Of a stretch of 17,668 nucleotides of DNA, positions 7,192 to 14,219 are shown piece by piece. The position numbers were made by a program, and so were the translations under genes. The notes below the pieces were generated by a model. It had not been told where the DNA came from and searched no databases. It was given only the letters and a program-made list of their open reading frames with translations. Position 1 is the first letter of the stretch. Each line of letters begins with the position of its first letter. The stretch is from Flavobacteriales bacterium (GTDB taxonomy: Bacteria; Bacteroidota; Bacteroidia; Flavobacteriales; Weeksellaceae): positions 1 to 17,668 of the forward strand of contig CAAGLV010000029.1 of the NCBI GenBank assembly GCA_900770875.1, in the 5' to 3' direction.

Positions 7192-7222
7192 AAAAAAAGC
7201 CACTCAATCGAGTGGCTTTTTT
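7192..7222. terminator. bidirectional terminator, purKE end
   Basis: The 7-bp stem GCCACTC / GAGTGGC with loop AATC (7199-7216) has seven A on the left and six T on the right. On the minus strand it follows the purE stop (7239) by about 17 bases and ends the purK-purE transcript. On the plus strand it is a further stop for the tRNA cluster. Confidence 0.88.
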
Positions 7223-7238
7223 AATTTATAATCCAATC

Positions 7239-7742
7239 CTATTGGTCAAATCCATTAGGATATTCTTCTTTTACGATCTCAATCTTTGCTTCAACTGCTT
7301 TTTGTAAATCTTGTTGATATTGAATCATACGTTCTTGAATTGCTGGATTAGTCGCTCCTAATATACGAGCTGCTAAGATTCCTGCATTTTTCGCCGCATT
7401 TACTGCAACCGTAGCAACCGGAATTCCGTTAGGCATTTGTAAGATCGATAAAATCGAATCCCATCCATCAATTGAATTAGAAGATTTAATCGGAACGCCA
7501 ATTACTGGCAAAGGTGTAATAGATGCTACCATTCCTGGTAAATGAGCAGCTCCGCCAGCTCCTGCTATAATTACATTAATGCCGCGTTCGTGAGCCGTTT
7601 TTGCATAATCAAACATACGCTCTGGCGTACGGTGAGCAGAAACGATTGTTAATTCGAAAGGAATGTTTAATTCTGTTAATACATCAGCAGCTTGCTTCAT
7701 GATAGGCAAATCGCTATCACTTCCCATTATAATTCCTACCAT
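7239..7742 (-). CDS. purE: N5-carboxyaminoimidazole ribonucleotide mutase
   Basis: This class I PurE converts N5-CAIR, made by PurK, to CAIR in cytosolic de novo purine synthesis. The 167-residue length is usual for the class. The active-site signatures are GSDSD (7-11), SAHRTP (35-40, with the catalytic-region His37) and GAGGAAHLPGM (61-71). Presence of PurK next door supports the class I, two-step route rather than the direct AIR carboxylase of animals. The gene starts 6 bases after the purK stop, so it is the second gene of a tight two-gene operon that ends in a clear hairpin terminator. Confidence 0.96.
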   Translation of the reverse strand: MVGIIMGSDSDLPIMKQAADVLTELNIPFELTIVSAHRTPERMFDYAKTAHERGINVIIAGAGGAAHLPGMVASITPLPVIGVPIKSSNSIDGWDSILSILQMPNGIPVATVAVNAAKNAGILAARILGATNPAIQERMIQYQQDLQKAVEAKIEIVKEEYPNGFDQ

Positions 7743-7748
7743 AGTTGT

Positions 7749-8879
7749 TTACTTTTTGGCAACGACACGAATAGTTTCGTTGACTTGTTTTATGTTTTGT
7801 TTTAATTGTTCAAAATCATCGTTAACTAAAGTTACATGTCCCATTTTACGACCTGGTTTTGTTACTGCTTTTGCATACCAATGCAAATACGATCCTGGGA
7901 TTTGTAATAATTGCTCTACATTTTCGATTTGTGCCGGTCCAGTTTCGCCTTCAGCTCCAATTAAATTTACCATTGCTGACGTTGTAAATAATTTTGTTGA
8001 TCCTAAAGGCAATTCCATTAAGGTACGCAACATTTGATCGAATTGAGAAGAGTAAGCTCCTTCGATTGTCGAATGTCCTGAGTTATGAACACGAGATGCC
8101 GTTTCGTTCACCCAAATCGATTGGTCTTTATTTAAGAACATTTCTACAGCGAAAACGCCTGGCGATTTTAACGCTTTTACCACATCGCGAGCGATAGCTT
8201 CGGCACGATCGGTAATTTCTTTGCTTAACGTAGAGGGTATTAATAAATAATCCAACAAATTGTATTCCTCATTAATAACGAATTCAACTGTTGGATATGT
8301 AACGATATTTCCTAAATGGTCGGCAACGGTAACAACAGCAATTTCTCTGTCTAAATTGGCTGGTGTTTCGAAGATAGATGGTGCTTGTAGCATTTTGTTT
8401 AAATCAGTAGCTGATTTTAAGAACTGAACACCTTTACCATCGTATCCATCTTTTTTAGATTTCTGAAAGATTGGATAAGTAACATTTTCTTTAGATTTAA
8501 AATCTTCCCAATTTTCTAATTCGAAATAAGGCGCTGTCGGAATATTATTTTTGACATAGAATTCTTTTTGAACACCTTTATCCTGAATGATTGCTAATGC
8601 TTCGGGATCCGGAACTACCTTTTTTCCGATCGATTTTAAATAGCGTAAAGCTTCAACATTAACGTGTTCGATTTCGATTCCGATAGCATCTAAATTTTTT
8701 CCAAATTCAACCACCGTATCATAATCTTTAAAATCACCTTGTACAAAATGATGTGCATGTGGTGCACAAGGCGCATCAGCAGCTGGATCTAAAATGCTGA
8801 TTTCACAAGGATATTGTAATGCATTTTGCAAAAACATATAGCCAAGTTGCCCTCCTCCTAAAATTCCGATTTTTGTCAT
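7749..8879 (-). CDS. purK: 5-(carboxyamino)imidazole ribonucleotide synthase
   Basis: This ATP-grasp enzyme carboxylates AIR with bicarbonate and ATP to give N5-CAIR, the substrate of PurE. The 376-residue protein opens with the nucleotide-fold motif GILGGGQLGYM (5-15). It has the ATP-grasp loop KDGYDGKG (143-150) and the metal/substrate stretch WVNETASRVHNSGHSTIEGA (256-275), which is characteristic of PurK. The start at 8879 fits directly before the family's N-terminal glycine loop. On the minus strand a weak TAACTTCG (8884-8891) resembles a -7 box but lies very near the ATG, so the promoter is not settled. No purine riboswitch or operator is visible upstream. Confidence 0.95.
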   Translation of the reverse strand: MTKIGILGGGQLGYMFLQNALQYPCEISILDPAADAPCAPHAHHFVQGDFKDYDTVVEFGKNLDAIGIEIEHVNVEALRYLKSIGKKVVPDPEALAIIQDKGVQKEFYVKNNIPTAPYFELENWEDFKSKENVTYPIFQKSKKDGYDGKGVQFLKSATDLNKMLQAPSIFETPANLDREIAVVTVADHLGNIVTYPTVEFVINEEYNLLDYLLIPSTLSKEITDRAEAIARDVVKALKSPGVFAVEMFLNKDQSIWVNETASRVHNSGHSTIEGAYSSQFDQMLRTLMELPLGSTKLFTTSAMVNLIGAEGETGPAQIENVEQLLQIPGSYLHWYAKAVTKPGRKMGHVTLVNDDFEQLKQNIKQVNETIRVVAKK

Positions 8880-8941
8880 ATTGCGAAGTTAATGAATATT
8901 ATAATCTTTATTTTTACACGAATTAAAAATATATTGACGAA

Positions 8942-9883
8942 ATGTTAACAAAATGGAGTAAAATTTTATTCCTACTATTTGTAGGAATTTATTTGGTTGG
9001 AAAAAGCTTTTACACCTATTATATCTTTGATATGATTGTGCAATATTCCATGTATGCGTTAATTATGGCTTTTATTTTTTGTTTGCTTTACAATTATTCG
9101 ATCCGAAAGCAGCAAAACAAAAGCATTTTATTTTTATTGCCCATTTTTATTATTCCTTATATTATTTATACAGAAAGTGGTTATTTTTATTTTGGAGCCA
9201 ATAATAAAGGAGAAGAAAGTAACTTAAAAATTATTTCGGCAAATATTTATTCGCAAAATAACGAATATCAATTGTTAGAAGATTATCTGAAAACAGAAAA
9301 AGCGGATGTAGTTATTTTAGATGAATTAACACCCAATTGGCAAAAAAATATTGATTTTGTTCGACAAGAATATCCATATTATAAAGAAGAAGCAAGAGCT
9401 AATAATTTTGGAATAGGAATATATTCTAAAATTCCTTTTGATACGATAATTACTAAAAATTACATTGATAAAGAGCATCCATCGTTAATAGGAAAATTAA
9501 AAGTAAACGGAAAAGAAGTTGCTATTTTAGCAACGCATCCAGTTCCGCCATTACCAAATCAGGCACGTTTCGAGAAGCGAAATAAACAATACGAATTAAT
9601 GCGCAACGAAATCGATGGGATGAAAGAAGAAAATATCATTTTAATAGGCGATTTAAATTCAACAGTTTATTCGCCTAATTTTAAATTGGTGCAATCAGCT
9701 AAAATGAAAGATGCTCGTACAGGATTTGGATTCCAAAATTCGTGGAGTGCATTTGTACCGATTTTCAGAACCAATATCGATCAATGTTGGGTTTCGAAAT
9801 CAATTAAAGTAACTAATTTTTATAGAGGAGAAGATATCAAATCAGATCATTTCCCGATAATAGCCGAGTTAAGAATCGATTAA
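8942..9883 (+). CDS. membrane-anchored endonuclease/exonuclease/phosphatase family protein
   Basis: The 313-residue protein has two or three N-terminal transmembrane segments (about 5-25, 33-52 and 60-78) followed by a soluble EEP-fold domain (about 95-313). The metal-dependent catalytic set is visible: Asn101 in SANIYSQN, Glu128 in VILDELT, His199 in LATHPVPP, Asp237 and Asn239 in IGDLNST, Asp280 in NIDQCW, and the Asp302-His303 pair in SDHFPI. The layout matches YafD-like bacterial EEP proteins whose substrates are mostly unknown; nucleic acid, phospholipid and phosphoester hydrolysis are all possible. It is divergent from purK, with 62 bases between starts, and convergent with the GNAT gene; no operon partner helps to assign a function. 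Confidence 0.88.
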   Translation: MLTKWSKILFLLFVGIYLVGKSFYTYYIFDMIVQYSMYALIMAFIFCLLYNYSIRKQQNKSILFLLPIFIIPYIIYTESGYFYFGANNKGEESNLKIISANIYSQNNEYQLLEDYLKTEKADVVILDELTPNWQKNIDFVRQEYPYYKEEARANNFGIGIYSKIPFDTIITKNYIDKEHPSLIGKLKVNGKEVAILATHPVPPLPNQARFEKRNKQYELMRNEIDGMKEENIILIGDLNSTVYSPNFKLVQSAKMKDARTGFGFQNSWSAFVPIFRTNIDQCWVSKSIKVTNFYRGEDIKSDHFPIIAELRID

Positions 9884-9894
9884 ATTAAAAATAT

Positions 9895-9926
9895 AAAGCT
9901 TGAAATTAATTTTCAAGCTTTTTTTT
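9895..9926. terminator. bidirectional terminator overlapping the GNAT stop codon
   Basis: A perfect 11-bp stem, AAAGCTTGAAA / TTTCAAGCTTT (9895-9921), has loop TTAAT and a T-run to 9926. It follows the EEP gene by 11 bases. On the minus strand the last codons and TGA stop of the GNAT gene (9913-9915) lie inside the right arm. Confidence 0.88.
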
Positions 9927-10224
9927 GTGTTGCAAGATATTCTTCATCTAACAAATTATTCCATTCAGGATGCTTATAAAATTGATAAACAACATAAGGA
10001 CAAACCGGAATAATTTTTACATTTTCTTTTTGTGCAAATTCAAATAATTGGTTCAGTAATTTCTTTCCAATTTCTTGTCCTCTAAATTTTTCATCAATAA
10101 AAGTTCCACTTGCTATTAAGTTTCCATTTTTAGCAAGTTCGTATTTAATGTAGCCTACAATTTCATCATTTTCGAAAAGTGTAAATTGTCCGTCGTTTAT
10201 TGTTTGTGTATACTGAAATTTCAT
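9913..10224 (-). CDS. small GNAT-fold N-acetyltransferase
   Basis: This 103-residue protein belongs to the short GNAT group (YjdJ/NATD1-like). It has the acetyl-CoA pyrophosphate-loop motif RGQEIG (48-53), preceded by a strand-forming GTFIDEKF, and the group's typical C-terminal CPYVVYQFYKHPEW (75-88). The length equals that of the family, so it is not a truncated larger acetyltransferase. The substrate is unknown. The ATG at 10224 is the only reasonable start. It is transcribed divergently from the TPP-riboswitch receptor unit, with about 80 bases between its start and the aptamer. Its last codons lie within a shared terminator hairpin. Confidence 0.88.
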   Translation of the reverse strand: MKFQYTQTINDGQFTLFENDEIVGYIKYELAKNGNLIASGTFIDEKFRGQEIGKKLLNQLFEFAQKENVKIIPVCPYVVYQFYKHPEWNNLLDEEYLATQKKA

Positions 10225-10289
10225 ACAAGTTTGATTTACTTTGATTTATCCTTTAATTTACGAATTATATTATTTTAAAAAAAATAGTA

Positions 10290-10297
10290 TATCTTTA
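10290..10297 (+). promoter_or_regulatory. candidate -7 element for the thiamine receptor transcript
   Basis: TATCTTTA is one base off TAnnTTTG and sits 15 bases before the aptamer, the right place for a start site near 10303. No TTG is seen about 20 bases upstream, so support is partial. Confidence 0.45.
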
Positions 10298-10305
10298 CAA
10301 CTCAA

Positions 10306-10385
10306 TCGAAAGGGGTGCTTTGTTTTTACAAGGCTGAGATTATACCCACTGAACCTGGGCGGGTAATGCTGCTAAGGGAAATGGT
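10306..10385 (+). promoter_or_regulatory. TPP riboswitch (THI element) aptamer
   Basis: All conserved blocks of the thiamine pyrophosphate aptamer occur in order: GGGGTGC (10312-10318), a P3 stem CTTTGT / ACAAGG, CTGAGA (10334-10339), ACCC (10344-10347, pairing with GGGT to form P2), GAACCTG (10351-10357), GGTAATGCTG in the P5 region (GCGG / CTGC) and AAGGGA (10374-10379). P1 pairing looks weak by eye, so the outer limits are approximate. It precedes the TonB-dependent receptor by about 80 bases. No T-run hairpin lies between aptamer and gene, so control is more likely translational than by early termination. Bound TPP is expected to lower expression. Confidence 0.95.
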
Positions 10386-10432
10386 ACTTCACCAAATTAC
10401 ATTCGCGCGTATATATTTATAGTGTAAGATGG

Positions 10433-10471
10433 CTCCTTTCATAAAATTTTAAATTATTTTTTATGAAAAGG
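10433..10471 (+). promoter_or_regulatory. predicted start-codon hairpin, expression platform of TPP riboswitch
   Basis: TTTCATAAAA (10437-10446) is the exact reverse complement of TTTTATGAAA (10459-10468), with a 12-base AT loop. CC (10435-10436) can add two pairs to GG (10470-10471) across one bulged A. The receptor ATG (10463-10465) lies fully inside the stem. The left arm CTCCTTTC (10433-10440) can instead pair with GAAAGGGG (10308-10315) in the 5' strand of the aptamer (eight pairs, one G-U), so the two folds exclude each other. The pairing is seen directly; its regulatory use is inferred. Confidence 0.6.
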
Positions 10472-12598
10472 TCGATTATTTTATTGTCTTTATTAAGTGC
10501 TGCATTAGCGCAAGCACAAGTGGTAGAAAATTTAGAATCTACCGATGATATCCTGTTACAAGAAGTTTCGATAACCGAACAACTACCAATTACAACAGAA
10601 AAAATTTCTAGAAAACAGGTTCAAAAAAAGAATTTAGGACAAGATATTCCTACTTTATTAAATGCAGCAACTTCTGTAGTAACAACATCTGATGCCGGAG
10701 CCGGAATTGGTTATTCAAATATTAAAATTCGTGGATTAAGCGAATCTTCAATCAATGTTACCTTAAATGGAATTCCGTTAAATAATGCCGAATCGCAAGG
10801 AGTTTTTTGGGTTAATTTACCCGATTTAGCTTCATCATCAAATTCAATATTAATACAACGTGGAGTTGGTTCGTCATCAAACGGAATGGCAACTTTTGGC
10901 GCAAGTGTTAACATCGAAACCAATAATCCAGCAAATCAACCGTATGCCGAAGCTAATTTATCGTTCGGAAGTTTTAATTCGCAGAAATATACCATCCAAG
11001 CCGGAACGGGAAAAATATTGAATAATAAACTTTCGATAGATGGTCGATTTTCTAAAATCAATTCGGATGGTTATATCGATCGTGCTTCGTCCGACTTAAT
11101 TTCTTACGATGTTACTGCATTTTACGAAGTGAATAAAAAGACAAAATTTCGATTTCAAAATATGTACGGAAAAGAAAAAACATACCAAGCTTGGAACGGA
11201 ATTGATCGAAATACATTAGCTACAAACAGAAAATTTAATTCGTCTGGCACAATTTATAATGCCGATTGGACCGAAGTAATTGGTTATTATAAAAACGAAA
11301 TTGATGATTATCAACAAAATCATTATTTTTTATCGTGGATGCAAGATTTTGGAAGTGATTGGAAATCGAATTTAACGGTGCATTATACGAGAGGAAAAGG
11401 TTTTTACGAAAATTATAAACAAGATGAAAAGCTTGCCAAGTATAAATTAACCAATTTACCATTTGCGAGACAAGATTTGGTGAGACAGAAAAAATTAGCG
11501 AACGATTTTTATGGTTTTAATTTAGAAGTAGAAAATCAGCATCTTAATCATTTTAAAATTTTCTTTGGGCTTTCGGGCAACGAATACGACGGCGACCACT
11601 ACGGAAATATTAAATGGATAAAAGATGTTGATTGGACAGATACTAGCTATAAATATTACAATAATCAATCGGTAAAAAAGCAATTAGCAGCTTATGCAAA
11701 AGTGCTTTATCATTTAAATAAATTCGAGTTTTACGGCGATTTACAATATCGTTATGTAGATTATAAAGGCTATTATTTACCAAATGGCGAAAACGATTCG
11801 GATGATTTTCGTCCATTTGCAGCAAAGCATAATTTTGTAAATCCAAAAGCTGGTTTAAATTTTAAATTAAATCAGAAAAATATTTTTTATGCGTCGTATG
11901 CCATTTCTCAGCGCGAACCTTTACGTGCCGATTATCAAAATATAGGAAATTCTCCCAAAGCCGAGTTTTTACAAGATTACGAAGTGGGTTATAAAAAAAG
12001 TGGTCGATTTGCGTTAAGTGCAAACTTATATTACATGGATTATCGCAATCAGTTGGTGCCAACTGGGCGTGTAAATAGCGTGGGAACGCCAATTAGAGAA
12101 AATTCGGGTCAAAGTTATCGTCGAGGAATTGAGCTTGATGCCAATTATCAAATTATTCCGAATCGTTTGAATGTCTTTGGAAATTTAACGTTAAGTCAGA
12201 ATAAAAATAAAAACTTTACCGAAGAGGATTATGTAAATGGCGGAATTAAAAGTTATGGAAAAACAAACATTGCTTTATCGCCTGATGTAATTTCGGCATT
12301 TGGTTTCGAGGTTTTTCCGGCAAAAAATGTCTTAATTAATTTTACCAATAAATTTGTTGGCGAGCAGTATTTATCGAATACAGAGCCAAAAGATGGAAAG
12401 CTAAATGATTATTTAGTTTCGGATGTTTTAATTCGATATGCGCCAAATTGGTTTAAATTAAAGAAACTAGAATTTACGTTATTAATCAACAATATTTTTG
12501 ATGTAGAATATGAATCGAATGGTTATTATTACGAAGGTCCTTACTATTTTCCACAAGCAGGAATTAATTTTTTAGGCGGAATTTCTATTCGATTATAA
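10463..12598 (+). CDS. TonB-dependent outer-membrane receptor, probable thiamine importer
   Basis: This 711-residue beta-barrel receptor would take up a scarce ligand across the outer membrane using TonB energy. A signal peptide spans about 1-18 (ending AQA). A TonB-box-like LQEVSITEQ occurs near 32-40. The plug domain runs from about 50 to 155, with NIKIRGLSESSINVTLNGIP (86-105) and QRGVGSSSNG (132-141). A beta-barrel with alternating aromatic strands runs to the C terminus (GGISIRL). There is no N-terminal carboxypeptidase-like extension and no SusD partner, so this is a simple micronutrient receptor. The TPP riboswitch upstream points to thiamine or a precursor as ligand; TPP-regulated TonB receptors are known in Bacteroidota. 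No inner-membrane PnuT or thiamine-synthesis gene is adjacent, so the rest of the pathway must lie elsewhere. Confidence 0.9.
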   Translation: MKRSIILLSLLSAALAQAQVVENLESTDDILLQEVSITEQLPITTEKISRKQVQKKNLGQDIPTLLNAATSVVTTSDAGAGIGYSNIKIRGLSESSINVTLNGIPLNNAESQGVFWVNLPDLASSSNSILIQRGVGSSSNGMATFGASVNIETNNPANQPYAEANLSFGSFNSQKYTIQAGTGKILNNKLSIDGRFSKINSDGYIDRASSDLISYDVTAFYEVNKKTKFRFQNMYGKEKTYQAWNGIDRNTLATNRKFNSSGTIYNADWTEVIGYYKNEIDDYQQNHYFLSWMQDFGSDWKSNLTVHYTRGKGFYENYKQDEKLAKYKLTNLPFARQDLVRQKKLANDFYGFNLEVENQHLNHFKIFFGLSGNEYDGDHYGNIKWIKDVDWTDTSYKYYNNQSVKKQLAAYAKVLYHLNKFEFYGDLQYRYVDYKGYYLPNGENDSDDFRPFAAKHNFVNPKAGLNFKLNQKNIFYASYAISQREPLRADYQNIGNSPKAEFLQDYEVGYKKSGRFALSANLYYMDYRNQLVPTGRVNSVGTPIRENSGQSYRRGIELDANYQIIPNRLNVFGNLTLSQNKNKNFTEEDYVNGGIKSYGKTNIALSPDVISAFGFEVFPAKNVLINFTNKFVGEQYLSNTEPKDGKLNDYLVSDVLIRYAPNWFKLKKLEFTLLINNIFDVEYESNGYYYEGPYYFPQAGINFLGGISIRL

Positions 12599-12603
12599 AA
12601 TAT

Positions 12604-12637
12604 AAATGGTCTCAATTTTATTGAGACCATTTTTTTA
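12604..12637. terminator. bidirectional terminator, receptor and hydrolase genes
   Basis: The perfect 10-bp stem ATGGTCTCAA / TTGAGACCAT (12606-12615 with 12621-12630), with loop TTTTA, A-rich left flank and T-run right flank, lies 8 bases after the receptor stop. The minus-strand stop codon of the hydrolase (12635-12637) touches the T-run. Confidence 0.9.
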
Positions 12638-13480
12638 TTTTCTAAAAAAAGCTAAGGCATTATCCATTGCAACCTGAAAATCTTCGGGCATTTCGTTTTT
12701 GTTCCAAGGATGAGCCGAACCAAATGCGTGATTTGCATTTTCAATTAAATACAATTCCACATTTTCGTTCCAACTTTTAAGCAACAAAGCCTCGTTCATA
12801 TTTACAGTTTCATCGGCCGAACCATGAATGCATAAATAAGGTTTATTTAAATTCTGAATGTTTTGTTTAATATCTAATCGCTCTTGATTATCAATAAAAT
12901 TTTGATAAAATTGATAATATAAAGGCATCATTTGTTTGGTACGTGTATTCTCAAAATAATGTACACCTTCGTTTTTCCAATGCTCAAGCGCTTCTTGTGG
13001 ATATTTAAAACGGTTTAAATCGCTAATTGCTCCAAGCGTAACAAATTTCTTTACGCGATTATCTTCTAAACCTTTTAAAATTGTGATTCCACCACCACGC
13101 GAATGCCCAATTAAATAAATTTCGTCGGTATCAATTTCATCTAAAGGAATCAAATCGCCATTAATAGTTTTCGAAATAATGATGTCTAAATCATCTAATT
13201 CGGTAATGTAATTGTTCTCGCCAAAAGCATTTAAATCAGGAAAATCGATGGGTTGTTCGATTGTTCCACCATTGTACGAAAAATTAAATTTAATGAAAGC
13301 AAAATTTCGTTCGGCCCAATACTTAGCCATTAAATCGAAACAGCCATGATCTTTAAAACCTTTAAATCCGTGCGAAAATATAATCACCGGTTTTTTGATG
13401 CCGTTATCTTCGTAAAAAACATCGTAAACAGATTGTCTTTCGCGGCTTCCTTGGTAAATATTATTTTTAGATATTTTCAT
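12635..13480 (-). CDS. alpha/beta hydrolase family protein
   Basis: This is a cytosolic serine hydrolase of the dienelactone hydrolase/prolyl oligopeptidase-like group; its substrate is unknown. The frame extends to a TTG at 13489, but the ATG at 13480 is the better start, giving 281 residues. Numbered from that ATG: an oxyanion-region HGFKGFKDHG (37-46), the nucleophile elbow GHSRGGG with Ser127, the acid in HGSADE (Asp223), and the catalytic His251 in NANHAFG. There is no signal peptide or membrane segment. The gene overlaps the end of nth by 14 bases on the same strand, so the two are co-transcribed and probably translationally coupled. The pairing with a DNA glycosylase looks like operon convenience rather than shared function. 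Confidence 0.88.
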   Translation of the reverse strand: MKISKNNIYQGSRERQSVYDVFYEDNGIKKPVIIFSHGFKGFKDHGCFDLMAKYWAERNFAFIKFNFSYNGGTIEQPIDFPDLNAFGENNYITELDDLDIIISKTINGDLIPLDEIDTDEIYLIGHSRGGGITILKGLEDNRVKKFVTLGAISDLNRFKYPQEALEHWKNEGVHYFENTRTKQMMPLYYQFYQNFIDNQERLDIKQNIQNLNKPYLCIHGSADETVNMNEALLLKSWNENVELYLIENANHAFGSAHPWNKNEMPEDFQVAMDNALAFFRK

Positions 13481-14105
13481 TTTTTTCAAACATTTGGCGT
13501 GTAATAAAATCTTTTTCTAAGCTCCAAGCACGAGCTGGAGAAAATTCTCTTCCGTAAAAGATAATTTGAATATGTAATTTATTCCATAATTCTTTTGGAA
13601 ATATTTTTTTTGCATCTTTTTCAACTTCTTCAACGGTTTTTCCTTTCGAAAGTTTCCAAAGGCGCATCAAACGATAAATATGTGTATCGACCGGAAAAGC
13701 AGGATGCCCAAACCATTGCGACATCACAACCGAAGCTGTTTTATGTCCAACACCAGGTAAAGCTTCTAATTCTTCGAAACCTTCAGGAACTTCGCCATCG
13801 TATTTTTCAACTAAAATTTCGGCTAACTTTTTAATATTTTTTGCCTTGGTATTTGATAAACCGATTTGGCGAATGTAATATTTAATTTCGTCCACTTCTA
13901 ATCTAGCCATCGCTTTGGCATTTGCTGCTTTAGCAAACAATTCGGGCGTAACTTCGTTTACTTTTTTATCGGTTGTTTGAGCCGATAACAAAACGGCAAT
14001 TAATAAAGTAAATGCGTCTTGATGATCTAACGGAATAGGTGGAGTGGGATATAGTTTTTCCAATTCGTCTATTACAAATTGGATACGTTCTTTCTTTAAC
14101 ATCAT
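13467..14105 (-). CDS. nth: endonuclease III, lacking the Fe-S cluster cysteines
   Basis: This is a base-excision-repair DNA glycosylase/AP lyase for oxidised pyrimidines. The 212 residues match the family in length. The helix-hairpin-helix LPGVGHKTASVV (116-127) carries the catalytic Lys122, and VDTHIYR (139-145) carries the catalytic Asp140. E. coli Nth ends in a Cys-x6-Cys-x2-Cys-x5-Cys loop that binds [4Fe-4S]. Here the matching stretch after GRE (185-187) reads FSPARAWSLEKDFITRQMF, with no cysteine, and I see none in the whole protein. The C terminus is otherwise in frame and of normal length, so this is a cluster-free form rather than a truncation. Two ATGs are adjacent (14105 and 14102), and either could be used. 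Confidence 0.92.
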   Translation of the reverse strand: MMLKKERIQFVIDELEKLYPTPPIPLDHQDAFTLLIAVLLSAQTTDKKVNEVTPELFAKAANAKAMARLEVDEIKYYIRQIGLSNTKAKNIKKLAEILVEKYDGEVPEGFEELEALPGVGHKTASVVMSQWFGHPAFPVDTHIYRLMRLWKLSKGKTVEEVEKDAKKIFPKELWNKLHIQIIFYGREFSPARAWSLEKDFITRQMFEKNENI

Positions 14106-14137
14106 AAGATTTAAATCTTTTCGTAAAAATAGAAAAT

Positions 14138-14145
14138 CAAATTTA
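14138..14145 (-). promoter_or_regulatory. candidate -7 element for nth
   Basis: On the minus strand this reads TAAATTTG, an exact TAnnTTTG, 32 bases upstream of the nth ATG. No matching TTG is seen at the proper distance, so confidence is moderate. Confidence 0.45.
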
Positions 14146-14219
14146 TTTATTATGCGCGATGCGATTTGATAAAGCTATTATATGATTAAATTAATACATT
14201 TAGACAAGAATATGGATGT

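Noticed and set aside
7663..8037. 124-codon forward ORF over the purE/purK junction
   Set aside because: It lies antisense across two well-conserved genes, has no family resemblance or promoter, and is explained by codon bias of the opposite strand.
13481..13489. TTG start extending the alpha/beta hydrolase by three codons
   Set aside because: An ATG follows at 13480, TTG starts are rare, and the shorter form still overlaps nth for coupling.
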